64,000 nt of DNA from Thalassobacillus sp043497085 (GTDB lineage: Bacteria; Bacillota; Bacilli; Bacillales; Halobacillaceae): assembly GCA_043497085.1 (NCBI GenBank), contig JBIEKI010000001.1; one strand, written 5' to 3'. The position numbers were made by a program, and so were the translations under genes. Under the pieces are notes generated by a model. It had not been told where the DNA came from. It worked only from the letters and a program-made list of their open reading frames with translations, and made no database searches. Below, one piece after another: positions 1-8,895 of this stretch. How positions within the stretch are numbered: the stretch's first letter is position 1; each line of letters begins with the position of its first letter.

Positions 1-428
<428 letters not shown>

Positions 429-575
429 AGTAAAGTTTGACTTGCTCATGTTTGCACTGCTAAAGTGCGTTGTTTTATTTCCTCATATAATGAAGAAATT
501 AATTTGACGTACTGGTTGGTTCGTTCAGTTTTCAAAGATCAAATCGTTTCGCCGCCTCAAAACAGCGACTTAATA

Positions 576-604
576 AATATATCATGCGGTTGTTTTAAAG
601 TCAA
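576..604 (-). promoter_or_regulatory. rRNA operon promoter, proximal (P2)
   Basis: On the minus strand a -35 box TTGACT (599-604) is followed by a 17-base spacer and a -10 box TATATT (576-581), about 150 bases upstream of the 16S 5' end. The leader between it and the 16S gene contains an AAAACTGAACGAAC-type stretch typical of Bacillus rRNA leaders. Confidence 0.85.
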
Positions 605-671
605 CAACTTTTTAATGATTTATTTATGTTTGTTTCTCGTTGCGCGCCGCTCGCTTAAAGCGACAAGTAAT

Positions 672-700
672 AATATATCATGGTATTTTTAAGTGTGCAA
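672..700 (-). promoter_or_regulatory. rRNA operon promoter, distal (P1)
   Basis: A second promoter lies 96 bases further upstream: -35 TTGCAC (695-700), 17-base spacer, -10 TATATT (672-677). Tandem promoters with identical -10 boxes and optimal spacing are the usual arrangement for Bacillaceae rRNA operons. Confidence 0.8.
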
Positions 701-746
701 TAGTTTTTTATGATTTTTTATAAAAAAGGATCTGTTAAACATTGTT

Positions 747-1384
747 GTTGATTTTTCATAAGAGGCTTATTCAACAATAGAGCCGAATTATGTAAGACTC
801 ATTTTCAAGATAGAAGTGGTTCTTTACCAAAAAAGTGTTAGGAGTGGCTTGGAAACTACTCGCTTTCCTGCGGGGGAACTGGCAAGCCTCCTCAGTCGTT
901 ACACTCCCTGTGGGGTCTTGCCTAGCTCCTTCTCCAGCGGGAGTCTCGCAGTTTCCCAACCACCCCATCCGAAGAATGAGAGAAACGAACCCCCTGCCAT
1001 AGATGAAGATGTCTTCCACAAATAATTTGGAACTATGATGAAGTTTATAAGACGTTTTTTATGAGTAGCTCACCTTATGTTTGAAGGACGGCAAACCAAT
1101 GTTTCCGTTTTTCTCACAAACGCAAGGAGGTTCGGGAAATTGCGAGACTCCTCGAAAATGATACGCATTTTTCTTCGTGCGGTGTTTATTCAAGATGCTT
1201 TTTCAAGTCCTATGGGATGAACATGATCGGTGAGATCCCGCAAGGCGAAGCCTGAGGAAGCTCACCACATGCCCATGGAAAGCGAGTGATTTCCCGGACC
1301 TCCAAATGCTCCCCCCACCATAACGGAAACAGTCTCTCTCGAAACTGAGTCTTCAATAAAAGGGAGCTTAATTGTAAAATCAAC
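747..1384. repeat. Dispersed ~600-bp non-coding repeat, copy A
   Basis: This gene-free stretch is a diverged copy of the element at 14297-14876, in the same orientation. Its ends carry short inverted repeats (GTTGATTTT at 747, AAAATCAAC ending at 1384), with an inner pair around AAGACTCA (about 793) and GAAACTGAGTCTTC (about 1341). Inside are two inverted, diverged copies of one ~110-base unit, at about 838-965 (reverse) and 1125-1307 (forward). Each runs from a GGGAAA..GAGACTCC start to GGAAAGCGAGT..TTTCC. The right unit carries ~60 extra bases (about 1157-1217). An open frame at 771-1019 exists only because it lies in the repeat. Function unknown. Confidence 0.85.
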
Positions 1385-1399
1385 ATACAATCATACCAT

Positions 1400-1434
1400 A
1401 TAAAAAAGCAGGGAAAGTTTCCCCGCTTTTGTTT
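1400..1434 (-). terminator. Terminator after bofA
   Basis: An inverted repeat AAAAGCGGGGAAA / TTTCCCTGCTTTT ends in a T run on the minus strand directly downstream of the bofA stop. It closes the dnaX-ebfC-recR-yaaL-bofA transcription unit. Confidence 0.85.
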
Positions 1435-1697
1435 TACAACACCCATAACTGGAGTGCAGTCAATGAAAGTAAACCAGGAACTCCGAGTAACCCAGTTATG
1501 ACTGCTGTAAATAAATTGATCGGTATATGCAATCCGATGCTTGCACCGAATACATTTGCGAAAAACAATAATAAAACGCCTATCAACAGCTTCATACTGG
1601 CTAGTCCTACCCATTTCATCGGTTTAATCGGCGCTCCTAGTACAAGAATTAATACAATCGCCAAAACCAACCCGCCTATAACGATCACCGGATCCAA
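1434..1697 (-). CDS. bofA: Pro-sigma-K processing inhibitor BofA
   Basis: An 87-residue integral membrane protein with hydrophobic segments at about 5-24 and 33-52 and a hydrophobic C-terminal third. Length and the GAPIKP and C-terminal GxPG patterns fit the BofA family. In B. subtilis BofA sits in the outer forespore membrane with SpoIVFA and holds the SpoIVFB protease inactive until the sigma-K checkpoint signal arrives. Its position after recR and yaaL and before an rRNA operon is the B. subtilis order. This is direct evidence that the organism has the endospore programme. Confidence 0.95.
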   Translation of the reverse strand: MDPVIVIGGLVLAIVLILVLGAPIKPMKWVGLASMKLLIGVLLLFFANVFGASIGLHIPINLFTAVITGLLGVPGLLSLTALQLWVL

Positions 1698-1765
1698 GGC
1701 AACCTCCCCCTTCGCTTGTCCTTTCTATTATTCATATGAACAGAGCAAAGGGATTAGCACATTAT

Positions 1766-1984
1766 TTAGGACAAGGCATTCAATTTACGATGTCTGGCTT
1801 CACGCAGCAAATAGAAATACTTTGCCTGTACAAGCGCAAGATCGCGCAAGCCTTCTTCTGTGGGCTCAATACTATGATCGATTATCTTTTTCAACTTCAT
1901 CCAATCTTGTTTCAGATAATATATTTCCGACAGGAGCTGTTGATCCATCACCTTTTTTATTTTCTTTCTTCTCAACTGTGCCAC
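1766..1984 (-). CDS. yaaL: YaaL family protein (DUF2508)
   Basis: A 72-residue basic, helical, soluble protein with no membrane segment. Size, composition (KLKK, LREARHRK) and its place between recR and bofA match YaaL of B. subtilis, a family of unknown biochemical role. It starts only a few bases after the recR stop and is probably cotranscribed and translationally coupled with it. Confidence 0.88.
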   Translation of the reverse strand: MAQLRRKKIKKVMDQQLLSEIYYLKQDWMKLKKIIDHSIEPTEEGLRDLALVQAKYFYLLREARHRKLNALS

Positions 1985-1991
1985 CTACTTA

Positions 1992-2588
1992 TTATAATTC
2001 TCTTCTACCTTCCATCGCCTTCGATAGTGTAACTTCATCGGCATACTCTAAATCTCCGCCCATAGGGAGTCCATGGGCCAGACGGGTAATTCGAATTCCG
2101 GAAGGTTTGACAAGCCTGGATATATACATGGCTGTCGCTTCCCCTTCTATATTAGGATTAGTAGCAAGAATCAACTCCTCCACTCCTTCATCCTTCAGTC
2201 GATTTAATAAACTTGGCACATTGATATCTTCTGGTCCGATTCCATCCATTGGGGAAATGGCGCCATGCAATACGTGGTATTTACCACTGAATTCTTTCAT
2301 TTTTTCCATAGCGATGACATCTTTAGGGTCCTGAACTACACAAATCAGTGAATTATCACGTGATTCATCCTGACAGATCGAGCATGGATCCTGATCGGTA
2401 ATCTGCCCGCAGACCGAGCAGTGAGTCAGTTCCCGTTTTGCATTAACTAATGATTTCCCAAACTCCAAGACATCGTCTTCTTCCATCTCTAACACGAAAA
2501 AAGCCAGGCGGACAGCCGTTTTCGGACCTATCCCTGGCAATTTCGTAAAGCTATCGATCAGCTTGGAAATCGGTTCTGGATAATACAT
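1992..2588 (-). CDS. recR: Recombination protein RecR
   Basis: A 198-residue protein, the usual RecR length. It has an N-terminal helix-hairpin-helix region (KLPGIGPKTAVRLAF, about 15-29), a four-cysteine zinc finger (CSVCGQ...CSIC, about 57-72) and a Toprim-like region (TNPNIEGEATAMYI, about 142-155). RecR loads RecA onto SSB-coated gaps with RecO and RecF. A strong AGGAGG site precedes the ATG. It lies directly after ebfC, in the conserved dnaX-ebfC-recR arrangement. Confidence 0.97.
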   Translation of the reverse strand: MYYPEPISKLIDSFTKLPGIGPKTAVRLAFFVLEMEEDDVLEFGKSLVNAKRELTHCSVCGQITDQDPCSICQDESRDNSLICVVQDPKDVIAMEKMKEFSGKYHVLHGAISPMDGIGPEDINVPSLLNRLKDEGVEELILATNPNIEGEATAMYISRLVKPSGIRITRLAHGLPMGGDLEYADEVTLSKAMEGRREL

Positions 2589-2599
2589 CTGAATTCCTC

Positions 2600-2920
2600 C
2601 TAGAACATACCTCCACCAGGCAAGCCTTGAGTGAATTGTCCCATTGTATCGTTCGTTTTATCATCCACTTGCTTCAACACATCATTGGTCGCGGCAAGAA
2701 TCAAATCCTGAAGCATATCGACATCATCCGGGTCGACAACCTCTTCATTGATTTCGACATCTGTGATTTCCTTTTTCCCGTTTGCTACAACTTTAACCAT
2801 TCCGCCGCCGGCTGTAGCTTCAAATGTCATTTCATGTAATTCTTCCTGTGCTTTCATCATCTTCTTTTGCATTTTTTGCATTTGTTTCATCATGTTGTTC
2901 ATATTTCCTCCACCACGCAT
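2600..2920 (-). CDS. ebfC: YbaB/EbfC family nucleoid-associated protein
   Basis: A 106-residue protein beginning MRGGGNMNNMMKQ, with a methionine/lysine-rich N-terminal helix and the family's central EATAGGGMVKV and C-terminal GQFTQGLPGG segments. The start chosen is the ATG at 2920, seven bases after AAAGGAGGA. An upstream GTG at 2944 overlaps the dnaX stop but has no ribosome site of its own. EbfC/YaaK proteins are small dimeric DNA-binding proteins. It is almost always found between dnaX and recR. Confidence 0.95.
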   Translation of the reverse strand: MRGGGNMNNMMKQMQKMQKKMMKAQEELHEMTFEATAGGGMVKVVANGKKEITDVEINEEVVDPDDVDMLQDLILAATNDVLKQVDDKTNDTMGQFTQGLPGGGMF

Positions 2921-2940
2921 GGTAATTCCTCCTTTAATTT

Positions 2941-4626
2941 TCACTCATGTATTTCTATTAAATCATCACCAGCTAACTTGCGTGCTTCAGTGATTAATGG
3001 ATCTTCTTCCTCTTCGTTGTTGCCACTTTCACTATTATCCGCTTCTTCACTTTTTTGCTTCCGAACATATTCTTCCCGTAATTCCTGCCATTTGGGCTCA
3101 GGAATAGGGATGATCTCTACCGTTTTTCCGATAAAATCAGCTAACAGCGGCTCGATCGTTTGCTTATGTTCCAAAGCGAGCGAACAATGAATTTCATATC
3201 GGAAGGCTAACACCAGCCCTTTGTCAGAAGCTGCCCTTGGTTTACTATTCAATAACGTCGCATGAGCGGGAGCATTATTCTGCTTTAGTGCTTCCATGAA
3301 GTTCGCCCATTTAGATAGAACGTGCTTGATTTCTTCCTTAGAAGCTTCATTCAGAACATGACGAATCCGCTCATATGGTACTTTGAAACCATTACGGTTG
3401 CTTCTCGGCTGTGTCCGCCTTTGTTCTGGAGCAGGCTGGGCCGGAGCAGGATTCTGCTTAAGCTGCTTCAACTCGCGTTCCATCTCATCCAGCCTTCTTA
3501 TCAGGCGTTGAACCGCTTCTGTTTCAACAGGCTGAGCAGCAGGCTGGCTGTCTACCAGATTCAACATGGCGATTTCAATGAATACCTTCGGACTGGTCGA
3601 CCACTTCATTTCCTGTTGGCACTTATTCAATTCTTTAATGGCTTGCTGAATCCAATCTGGCGCTGTCATTTCGGCTAGTTGCTTGAATTGATCATCAGGA
3701 ATCGCTCTTTCTAAATTGTCCGCCAGATCCGGTGCACTCTTATATAGTAGCAAATCCCTCAAATAGTAAATCAAATCAAATACGAAACGTCCCGGGTCCT
3801 TCCCCTGCTGAATCAAGTCATCCACATGCTGCAAGGCTTGTCTAACATCCTGCTGCTGCAACGACTCGATGACTCCAGTTAATTTTTGCTGGGATACAGA
3901 ACCAGTGACAGCAAGCACATCCTCAATAGTAACCTCTTCTTCACTATAGGAAATGGCCTGATCCAGTAAACTCAAAGCATCACGCATACCGCCTTCTGCT
4001 GTCAGCGCAACGACTTCGAGCGCTTCCCGGGATACATGAATACCTTCCTGGCTGATGATTTTCTCCATCCGCTCGACCATCGCCTGCTGCGCTATCCGTT
4101 TGAAGTCAAACCGTTGACAGCGGGAGATAATTGTCAAAGGAATCTTGTGCGGCTCGGTCGTCGCTAAAATAAAGATCACATGCTTCGGTGGTTCTTCCAA
4201 TGTCTTTAACAATGCATTGAAAGCTCCGATTGACAACATGTGCACCTCATCGATGATATATACCTTATATTCAACCACACTTGGTGCGTATTTTACTTTA
4301 TCGCGGATTTCCCGGATTTGTTCGACTCCGTTGTTCGATGCAGCATCGATTTCAATGACATCGGAAATGGAACCATCCTGGATGCCGAGACATGCAGCAC
4401 ATTCATTACAAGGTTCTTTCGCTGGAGAACGTTCACAGTTGACTGCTTTAGCAAAAATTTTCGCCGCACTGGTCTTCCCGGTACCACGTGGTCCTGAAAA
4501 CAGATAGGCATGCGAAAATTTATCCTGCATGATCGCATTCTGCAACGTCCGGGTGATATGGGTTTGTCCAACGACGTCTTCAAAAGTTCGCGGACGCCAA
4601 ACACGATATAATGCCTGATAGCTCAT
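2941..4626 (-). CDS. dnaX: DNA polymerase III subunit gamma/tau
   Basis: A 561-residue protein, close to B. subtilis DnaX. The AAA+ core carries a Walker A (GPRGTGKTSAAKIF, about 45-58), a four-cysteine zinc site (CERSPAKEPCNECAAC, about 69-84), a DEVH Walker B near 126 and an LLKTLEEPP segment near 139. A proline/glutamine-rich linker (about 395-415) leads to a basic then acidic C-terminal domain. It is the clamp-loader motor and organises the replisome. It heads the operon that continues into ebfC and recR. Confidence 0.98.
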   Translation of the reverse strand: MSYQALYRVWRPRTFEDVVGQTHITRTLQNAIMQDKFSHAYLFSGPRGTGKTSAAKIFAKAVNCERSPAKEPCNECAACLGIQDGSISDVIEIDAASNNGVEQIREIRDKVKYAPSVVEYKVYIIDEVHMLSIGAFNALLKTLEEPPKHVIFILATTEPHKIPLTIISRCQRFDFKRIAQQAMVERMEKIISQEGIHVSREALEVVALTAEGGMRDALSLLDQAISYSEEEVTIEDVLAVTGSVSQQKLTGVIESLQQQDVRQALQHVDDLIQQGKDPGRFVFDLIYYLRDLLLYKSAPDLADNLERAIPDDQFKQLAEMTAPDWIQQAIKELNKCQQEMKWSTSPKVFIEIAMLNLVDSQPAAQPVETEAVQRLIRRLDEMERELKQLKQNPAPAQPAPEQRRTQPRSNRNGFKVPYERIRHVLNEASKEEIKHVLSKWANFMEALKQNNAPAHATLLNSKPRAASDKGLVLAFRYEIHCSLALEHKQTIEPLLADFIGKTVEIIPIPEPKWQELREEYVRKQKSEEADNSESGNNEEEEDPLITEARKLAGDDLIEIHE

Positions 4627-4709
4627 ACTACCGTTCTCCTTTAATAGTTTCTCCCCTATTATACCTGAATCCCATATCAGATGAAAACAAGCGGGGCCAA
4701 AAATGATAT

Positions 4710-4743
4710 AAAAAAACTCACCTGAGGTTCAGGTGAGTTTTTC
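4710..4743. terminator. Terminator after the SRP RNA gene
   Basis: A perfect stem ACTCACCTGA / TCAGGTGAGT with a short loop is flanked by A and T runs on both sides. It can terminate in either direction but serves the minus-strand SRP RNA. It lies just upstream of the dnaX start. Confidence 0.88.
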
Positions 4744-4751
4744 ATTATGTA

Positions 4752-5023
4752 ATGCCGCGCACCCATCGTCGATGGAGCGGCCCTAAGCGTTACTCAAGCT
4801 CATGGCTCGACCCAGGCACTCCCGCGGCACACGAGAGGGTCAGCTTACTGCTGCTTCCTTCCGGACCTGACAGGGTTCGCTGGTTCCCGTTGCGCAGGAC
4901 CTGGGTGTCAACACAACTTACTTGAGGCAGACCTTAAGGCCGCACCACCTCGGATGGGGATTCGGCCTCGCTATAGCGGATTGCGAGTACAGGGCACCGC
5001 TACCTCCCCGCTTAGCACGGCAT
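4752..5023 (-). ncRNA. scr: Signal recognition particle RNA (large, Bacillus type)
   Basis: The minus strand starts GCCGTGCTAAGCGGGGAGG and contains the invariant SRP core GTCCGGAAGGAAGCAGCA near 4850-4868. It ends with the closing strand (TAACGCTTAGGG, then the GATGGGTGCGCGGCAT end). At about 272 bases it is the long form with an Alu domain, as in B. subtilis. The conserved tadA-scr-dnaX order supports the call. The RNA works with Ffh in cotranslational targeting. Confidence 0.97.
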
Positions 5024-5028
5024 ATTTC

Positions 5029-5057
5029 AGTATAACGAGTTTCATACTAAAATGCAA
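5029..5057 (-). promoter_or_regulatory. Promoter of the SRP RNA
   Basis: On the minus strand -35 TTGCAT (5052-5057), a 17-base spacer and -10 TATACT (5029-5034) precede the RNA 5' end by about six bases. It overlaps the 3' non-coding end of tadA. Confidence 0.8.
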
Positions 5058-5064
5058 TCCAAAA

Positions 5065-5553
5065 TTAATGTAAATCTTTGGATTCTTTCACTTTTTTCTT
5101 TTGTTTGCGCAGCTGTTTGAAAAAATCCGAAAGCAATTGCCCACTAGTTTCTTCTTCCACGCCATTCACTACTTCCGCCTGATGATTAAACCGTTCATCT
5201 TGTAACAAATTCATCAAAGTACCAGTACAACCCGCTTTTGGATCCGGGGCACCGAAAACCACTCGGGGAATTCTCGCTTGTAATATGGCACCTGCACACA
5301 TAGGACAAGGTTCTAACGTGACATACAGCGTACATTCTTCCAGCCGCCAGCTGCCAAGAATATTATTCGCCCGTTCGATGGCGATAAATTCTGCATGGGA
5401 GGAAGCAAGCTGGCTCGTTTCTCGCAGATTATAACCAGAAGCAATGATGTCACCGTCTTTGACAATTACAGCTCCAATGGGAACCTCGCCAACAGCTGCT
5501 GCTTTCTTAGCCTCTTGAATCGCATATTGCATCCATTTTTGATCTTCATTCAT
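5065..5553 (-). CDS. tadA: tRNA(adenine34) deaminase TadA
   Basis: A cytidine-deaminase-fold enzyme with the zinc and catalytic residues of the family: HAE and PCPMC, at about 60-62 and 89-93 when counted from an upstream ATG at 5574. A C-terminal lysine-rich tail follows. TadA converts A34 to inosine in tRNA-Arg(ACG) and is essential. The start is uncertain. The ATG at 5553 (MNEDQKWMQ) aligns best with the B. subtilis protein, while the ATG at 5574 would add seven residues; neither has a strong ribosome site. It sits between yaaI and the SRP RNA as in B. subtilis. Confidence 0.95.
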   Translation of the reverse strand: MNEDQKWMQYAIQEAKKAAAVGEVPIGAVIVKDGDIIASGYNLRETSQLASSHAEFIAIERANNILGSWRLEECTLYVTLEPCPMCAGAILQARIPRVVFGAPDPKAGCTGTLMNLLQDERFNHQAEVVNGVEEETSGQLLSDFFKQLRKQKKKVKESKDLH

Positions 5554-5626
5554 ATTAATCACACTTTTCTTCATGATTTAGCCTGTCATCGAGCAGAATA
5601 TAAGTTAAAGAAGGAGGAATCCCTAT

Positions 5627-6157
5627 ATGGCTGCTCCAGAACAGTCTGCACTTATCTATATTGACGTCATCAATGATTTCCAATTCACTCATGGTAAAGA
5701 ACTGCTTGAACAAACTTATCGCATCCTGCCGGCCATGATGAACTTGAAACAGCACGCCCGTGCTCACGGGATTCCAATCATCTATATCAATGACCATTAT
5801 GCATCCTGGCGGGCAGATCTGCAACAAATCTATCAGCACTGTCTAAATGACGGGAACAAAAAGCTGTTAGAAGCCATCCGTCCGGACGATGGGGATTATT
5901 TTCTAATAAAGCCGAAACACTCAGGTTTTTACCAGTCTTCTTTACAGTCCTTACTCTATGAACTAGGTGTCAAACGACTGATACTAAGTGGTATCGCCGG
6001 AAATATATGTGTCTTATTCACAGCTAATGACGCTTATATGAGAGAGTATGAATTATGGATACCTGAGAATACTATCGCATCCAATGACCCGAACGATAAT
6101 CAATATGCATTGACGATGATGGAAAATGTGTTGAAGGCAGATGTTTCTCCTATCTAA
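5627..6157 (+). CDS. yaaI: Isochorismatase-family cysteine hydrolase (YaaI-like)
   Basis: A 176-residue alpha/beta hydrolase of the isochorismatase/nicotinamidase superfamily. The expected triad is visible: Asp13 (IDVINDF), Lys97 (KPKHSG) and Cys128 (AGNICVLFTA). A good GGAGG site precedes the ATG. The true substrate is not known for YaaI. The metal-site pattern of nicotinamidases (DxH) is only partly present (YINDHYA, about 53-59). It is divergent from tadA and upstream of yaaH, the same neighbour set as in B. subtilis. Confidence 0.85.
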   Translation: MAAPEQSALIYIDVINDFQFTHGKELLEQTYRILPAMMNLKQHARAHGIPIIYINDHYASWRADLQQIYQHCLNDGNKKLLEAIRPDDGDYFLIKPKHSGFYQSSLQSLLYELGVKRLILSGIAGNICVLFTANDAYMREYELWIPENTIASNDPNDNQYALTMMENVLKADVSPI

Positions 6158-6218
6158 TCATAAACCCTCCCTGAAGAGTCATAAACTGATAAAGGAGTGA
6201 TTTGAAGGGAGTGATATC

Positions 6219-7508
6219 ATGCAGATTTATGTAGTGAAAAGTGGAGACAGTTTATTTACTATTGCAAATGCCTTCAATATAAACCCTCAGGAAATCATTG
6301 AAGCGAATGAACTAGAGACACCTGGCAATCTTGTTGTCGGTCAGGCGCTGGTGATACCGATTACTGGACAGTTTTACACTGTTCAGGCAGGTGACAGTTT
6401 GTATACGATTGCCCAACGCTTCAATACAACTGCCCAGCAACTGGCAGAGGTAAATCAAATCCCCTTGAATGCCAGCCTGCAAATAGGTACCAGGTTATAT
6501 ATCCCGCCACAGCCAAAGGTAAATGCATCATTCAATGCTTACGTGGAACCTTTCGGCGGTCAGGTCTCACAAGCATTGGAAACTGCAGCCAGAAGAAGGA
6601 GCCCATTATTGACCTACCTGGCTCCGTTCAGTTATCGTGTTCAGTCAAATGGCAGCCTGGAAGCACCTCCACTTGATGATTTTCAGCAGATTGCACAAAA
6701 CAGTACGGCATCTCTCATGATGGTAGTCACCAATTTGACCGACGATGGTTTCAGCGCCGAGCTCGGCAGGACGATTTTAACCGATGAAAACGTCCAAAAT
6801 ACCTTGCTAAATAATATCATCACAACCGCGCAACAGGTCGGCTATAAAGATATCCATTTTGATTTTGAATTTTTGCCTCCAGAAATGGCTCAGGATTACA
6901 ACAACTTTCTTCGTAAAGCAAAGGAACGGTTAAGGCAGGAAGGGTTATTGATTTCCACCGCGCTTGCGCCAAAGACAAGTGCCGAGCAAAAAGGCGCCTG
7001 GTATGAAGCGCATGACTATGGTGCACATGGTGAGATTGTAGATTTTGTTGTATTAATGACTTATGAATGGGGCTATAGCGGAGGTCCTCCGATGGCAGTA
7101 TCTCCAATTGGTCCTGTGCGTGAAGTAGTAGAGTATGCTTTGACGGAAATGCCCGCGGAAAAAATATTCCTTGGACAAAATTTATATGGGTATGATTGGA
7201 CACTCCCATTCGTCGAAGGAGGAGAATTCGCCAAAGCGATGAGTCCCCAGCAGGCGATTCAGCTGGCAAGGGAGAATAACGTTGCGATTGAGTATGACGA
7301 GGAAGCACAAGCCCCGTTTTTCTTTTATCAGGACACCGAAGGCAAACGACATGAAGTATGGTTCGAAGATGCACGATCGATTCAAAAAAAATTCGATTTA
7401 GTGAAAGAACTTGGATTAAAAGGTGTGAGTTACTGGAAATTAGGATTGTCCTTTCCACAGAATTGGGCTTTAATCGAGTCGCAGTTCAATGTTGAAAAAT
7501 TAAGCTGA
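6219..7508 (+). CDS. yaaH: Spore cortex-lytic N-acetylglucosaminidase, LysM + GH18 (YaaH/SleL)
   Basis: A 429-residue protein with two N-terminal LysM repeats (about 2-45 and 51-95) and a GH18-type barrel from about 105 to the end. The catalytic D-x3-D-x-E signature is at 211-217 (DIHFDFE). There is no signal peptide, as in YaaH/SleL, which reach the spore through SpoIVA-dependent coat assembly. These enzymes trim cortex fragments during germination. A GGGAGTGAT ribosome site precedes the ATG. It follows yaaI, 61 bases downstream. Confidence 0.93.
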   Translation: MQIYVVKSGDSLFTIANAFNINPQEIIEANELETPGNLVVGQALVIPITGQFYTVQAGDSLYTIAQRFNTTAQQLAEVNQIPLNASLQIGTRLYIPPQPKVNASFNAYVEPFGGQVSQALETAARRRSPLLTYLAPFSYRVQSNGSLEAPPLDDFQQIAQNSTASLMMVVTNLTDDGFSAELGRTILTDENVQNTLLNNIITTAQQVGYKDIHFDFEFLPPEMAQDYNNFLRKAKERLRQEGLLISTALAPKTSAEQKGAWYEAHDYGAHGEIVDFVVLMTYEWGYSGGPPMAVSPIGPVREVVEYALTEMPAEKIFLGQNLYGYDWTLPFVEGGEFAKAMSPQQAIQLARENNVAIEYDEEAQAPFFFYQDTEGKRHEVWFEDARSIQKKFDLVKELGLKGVSYWKLGLSFPQNWALIESQFNVEKLS

Positions 7509-7522
7509 ACACCTAGCTGTCT

Positions 7523-7552
7523 CTTACCAAAAAAGGCGCCCCTTTTGGTAGA
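7523..7552. terminator. Stem-loop after yaaH
   Basis: An inverted repeat TACCAAAA..TTTTGGTA lies between the convergent ends of yaaH and the DUF3891 gene. There is no clean T run on the plus strand, so terminator function is only likely. Confidence 0.45.
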
Positions 7553-7584
7553 GGCAGCCATTTCTTTCAGGAAAGCTATTCCTA

Positions 7585-8355
7585 TTACTTTCCTGGAACT
7601 ATTTTTACATGGCGGTATTCGATATCAGCCTGATCCCATGCTCGTTGGAGTCCTTTGGTATCAATCGCCTCCATAGTGACCAACCGGTATGGAATAGCTA
7701 ATTCAAACGGGCGCTCAAATGGAAATGGCGCTACTGATACCGTATATTTGTCCAGCCAGTGGGACATCATTCCCTGAGGAGCGAAATCGAACGTTTGTCT
7801 AAACCCGTTTTTAAACCAGGACAACTCCTCTTCTTTAGATACTCCAGGTTCCTGCATGCAAATATAAAGGGAAAGATCATCACAGAACTGCAGGCGCTTA
7901 AAGTGAAGATCATAAAGGTATCTCGGCACTTCTAAATCCATCTGTTTTTTCAGACGGATCCGTCGTTTTTGTTCATGATCGAGGAAATGCCTGATGTCCG
8001 GATCGTGAGAATCGTTTGGAAAAAAAGAACTATAATGACGGCTGCACAGCACAGCTGCATAGTAAGAATCTTTTTCTATATCATCAATTCCATGTACATA
8101 AGCATCCAGCTTCTCTTTTAACGGATAATCGACAAAGGTATAAGGACGATTTTTATCCTCATTCCATTTAGGATGTTTATCCAGAGGAATCCAGGCGCGG
8201 TCGTGCTGACCCACTGCCCAATCCGCTAGTTGACGGAGCTTTGAACGCATAATAAAATCCTGTTTCCAGTTATCGACAAGCTTACCTGATGCTTGCGCGT
8301 GATCATGCTGAGCCATCATAATAAAGTTATCTCCTGACTGATTGACAATCATCAC
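7585..8355 (-). CDS. DUF3891 family protein
   Basis: A 256-residue soluble protein. The N-terminal MAQHDHAQASGKL and the central HPKWNEDKNRPYTFVDYP pattern are characteristic of DUF3891, a family common in Bacilli with no assigned function. The conserved histidines and aspartates (QHDHA near 16-20, QHDRAW near 50-55, RHY near 106-108) suggest a metal-binding, HD-like helical fold, but this is inference. It is a single gene between two convergent or divergent neighbours, with a GGAGG ribosome site upstream. Confidence 0.8.
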   Translation of the reverse strand: MMIVNQSGDNFIMMAQHDHAQASGKLVDNWKQDFIMRSKLRQLADWAVGQHDRAWIPLDKHPKWNEDKNRPYTFVDYPLKEKLDAYVHGIDDIEKDSYYAAVLCSRHYSSFFPNDSHDPDIRHFLDHEQKRRIRLKKQMDLEVPRYLYDLHFKRLQFCDDLSLYICMQEPGVSKEEELSWFKNGFRQTFDFAPQGMMSHWLDKYTVSVAPFPFERPFELAIPYRLVTMEAIDTKGLQRAWDQADIEYRHVKIVPGK

Positions 8356-8445
8356 TTATCCCTCCTGTATTATTGAAACTAAACCCCATTCTGTTCCGTA
8401 TCCTATGTATATCTTTGTTATAGCAAGAATTGTGAGGTGTACCAT

Positions 8446-8853
8446 ATGAAATTTCAAGTGAAGAAAAACCCATTTCTTGTCCTGTTATCAATCTTCCTTC
8501 TGCCTCTGGGATTATTAGGAGTGTACACAGATCCTGCTGAAGGGTGGACCGGTCTGCTCATTGTCATTCCGATTGCAGGACTGCTTTTGTGGGCGTTATT
8601 TCAATCATACCACGAAGTGAGGGATGACGCTTTCATTGCACATTTCGGTCCAATTAAAAAAAGAATACCGTTAAGGGATATCAGAAAGGTAAACTACAGT
8701 TATAATCCGTTATCGAGTCCTGCCTGGACGCTCAAACGCATGAAAGTTACCGACCACCAGCATCGGTCCTACCTGTTATCGGCACCAAAAGACGAAGAAG
8801 CACTGCGTGATTTATTACAGCAGCGCTGCCCTCATGCAACAATATCGATATGA
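8446..8853 (+). CDS. Small membrane protein with PH-like domain
   Basis: About 135 residues. Two hydrophobic segments (roughly 8-25 and 34-52) are followed by a soluble part with the bacterial PH-like signature: YHEVRDDAFIAHFGPIKKRIPLRDI and later LLSAPKDEEALRDLL. The ATG at 8446 is chosen because a GAGGTG site lies eight bases upstream; an ATG at 8437 falls within that spacing. Proteins of this type are frequent in Bacilli and have no known specific role. It converges with namZ across a shared hairpin. Confidence 0.75.
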   Translation: MKFQVKKNPFLVLLSIFLLPLGLLGVYTDPAEGWTGLLIVIPIAGLLLWALFQSYHEVRDDAFIAHFGPIKKRIPLRDIRKVNYSYNPLSSPAWTLKRMKVTDHQHRSYLLSAPKDEEALRDLLQQRCPHATISI

Positions 8854-8858
8854 AAATA

Positions 8859-8895
8859 GCTGCCTGACCTCATTGGGCCAGGCAGCATCTGTTTT
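8859..8895. terminator. Bidirectional terminator
   Basis: A stem GCTGCCTG / CAGGCAGC with pairing inner bases lies between the convergent PH-like gene and namZ, with T-rich flanks in both directions. Confidence 0.7.

Noticed and set aside
771..1019. 82-residue frame resembling the 83-residue frame at 14320-14571
   Set aside because: Both lie in the ~600-bp repeat, lack ribosome sites, and the similarity is explained by the repeat itself. A codon-level substitution test over many copies could reopen this.
1429..2334. Long plus-strand frame of 301 codons over recR-yaaL-bofA
   Set aside because: Antisense shadow of three well-supported minus-strand genes with ribosome sites and family matches.
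3040..3060. A-rich run in dnaX as a programmed frameshift site
   Set aside because: It sits near the C-terminal end (KQKSEE) and a shift there would not give a gamma-sized product.
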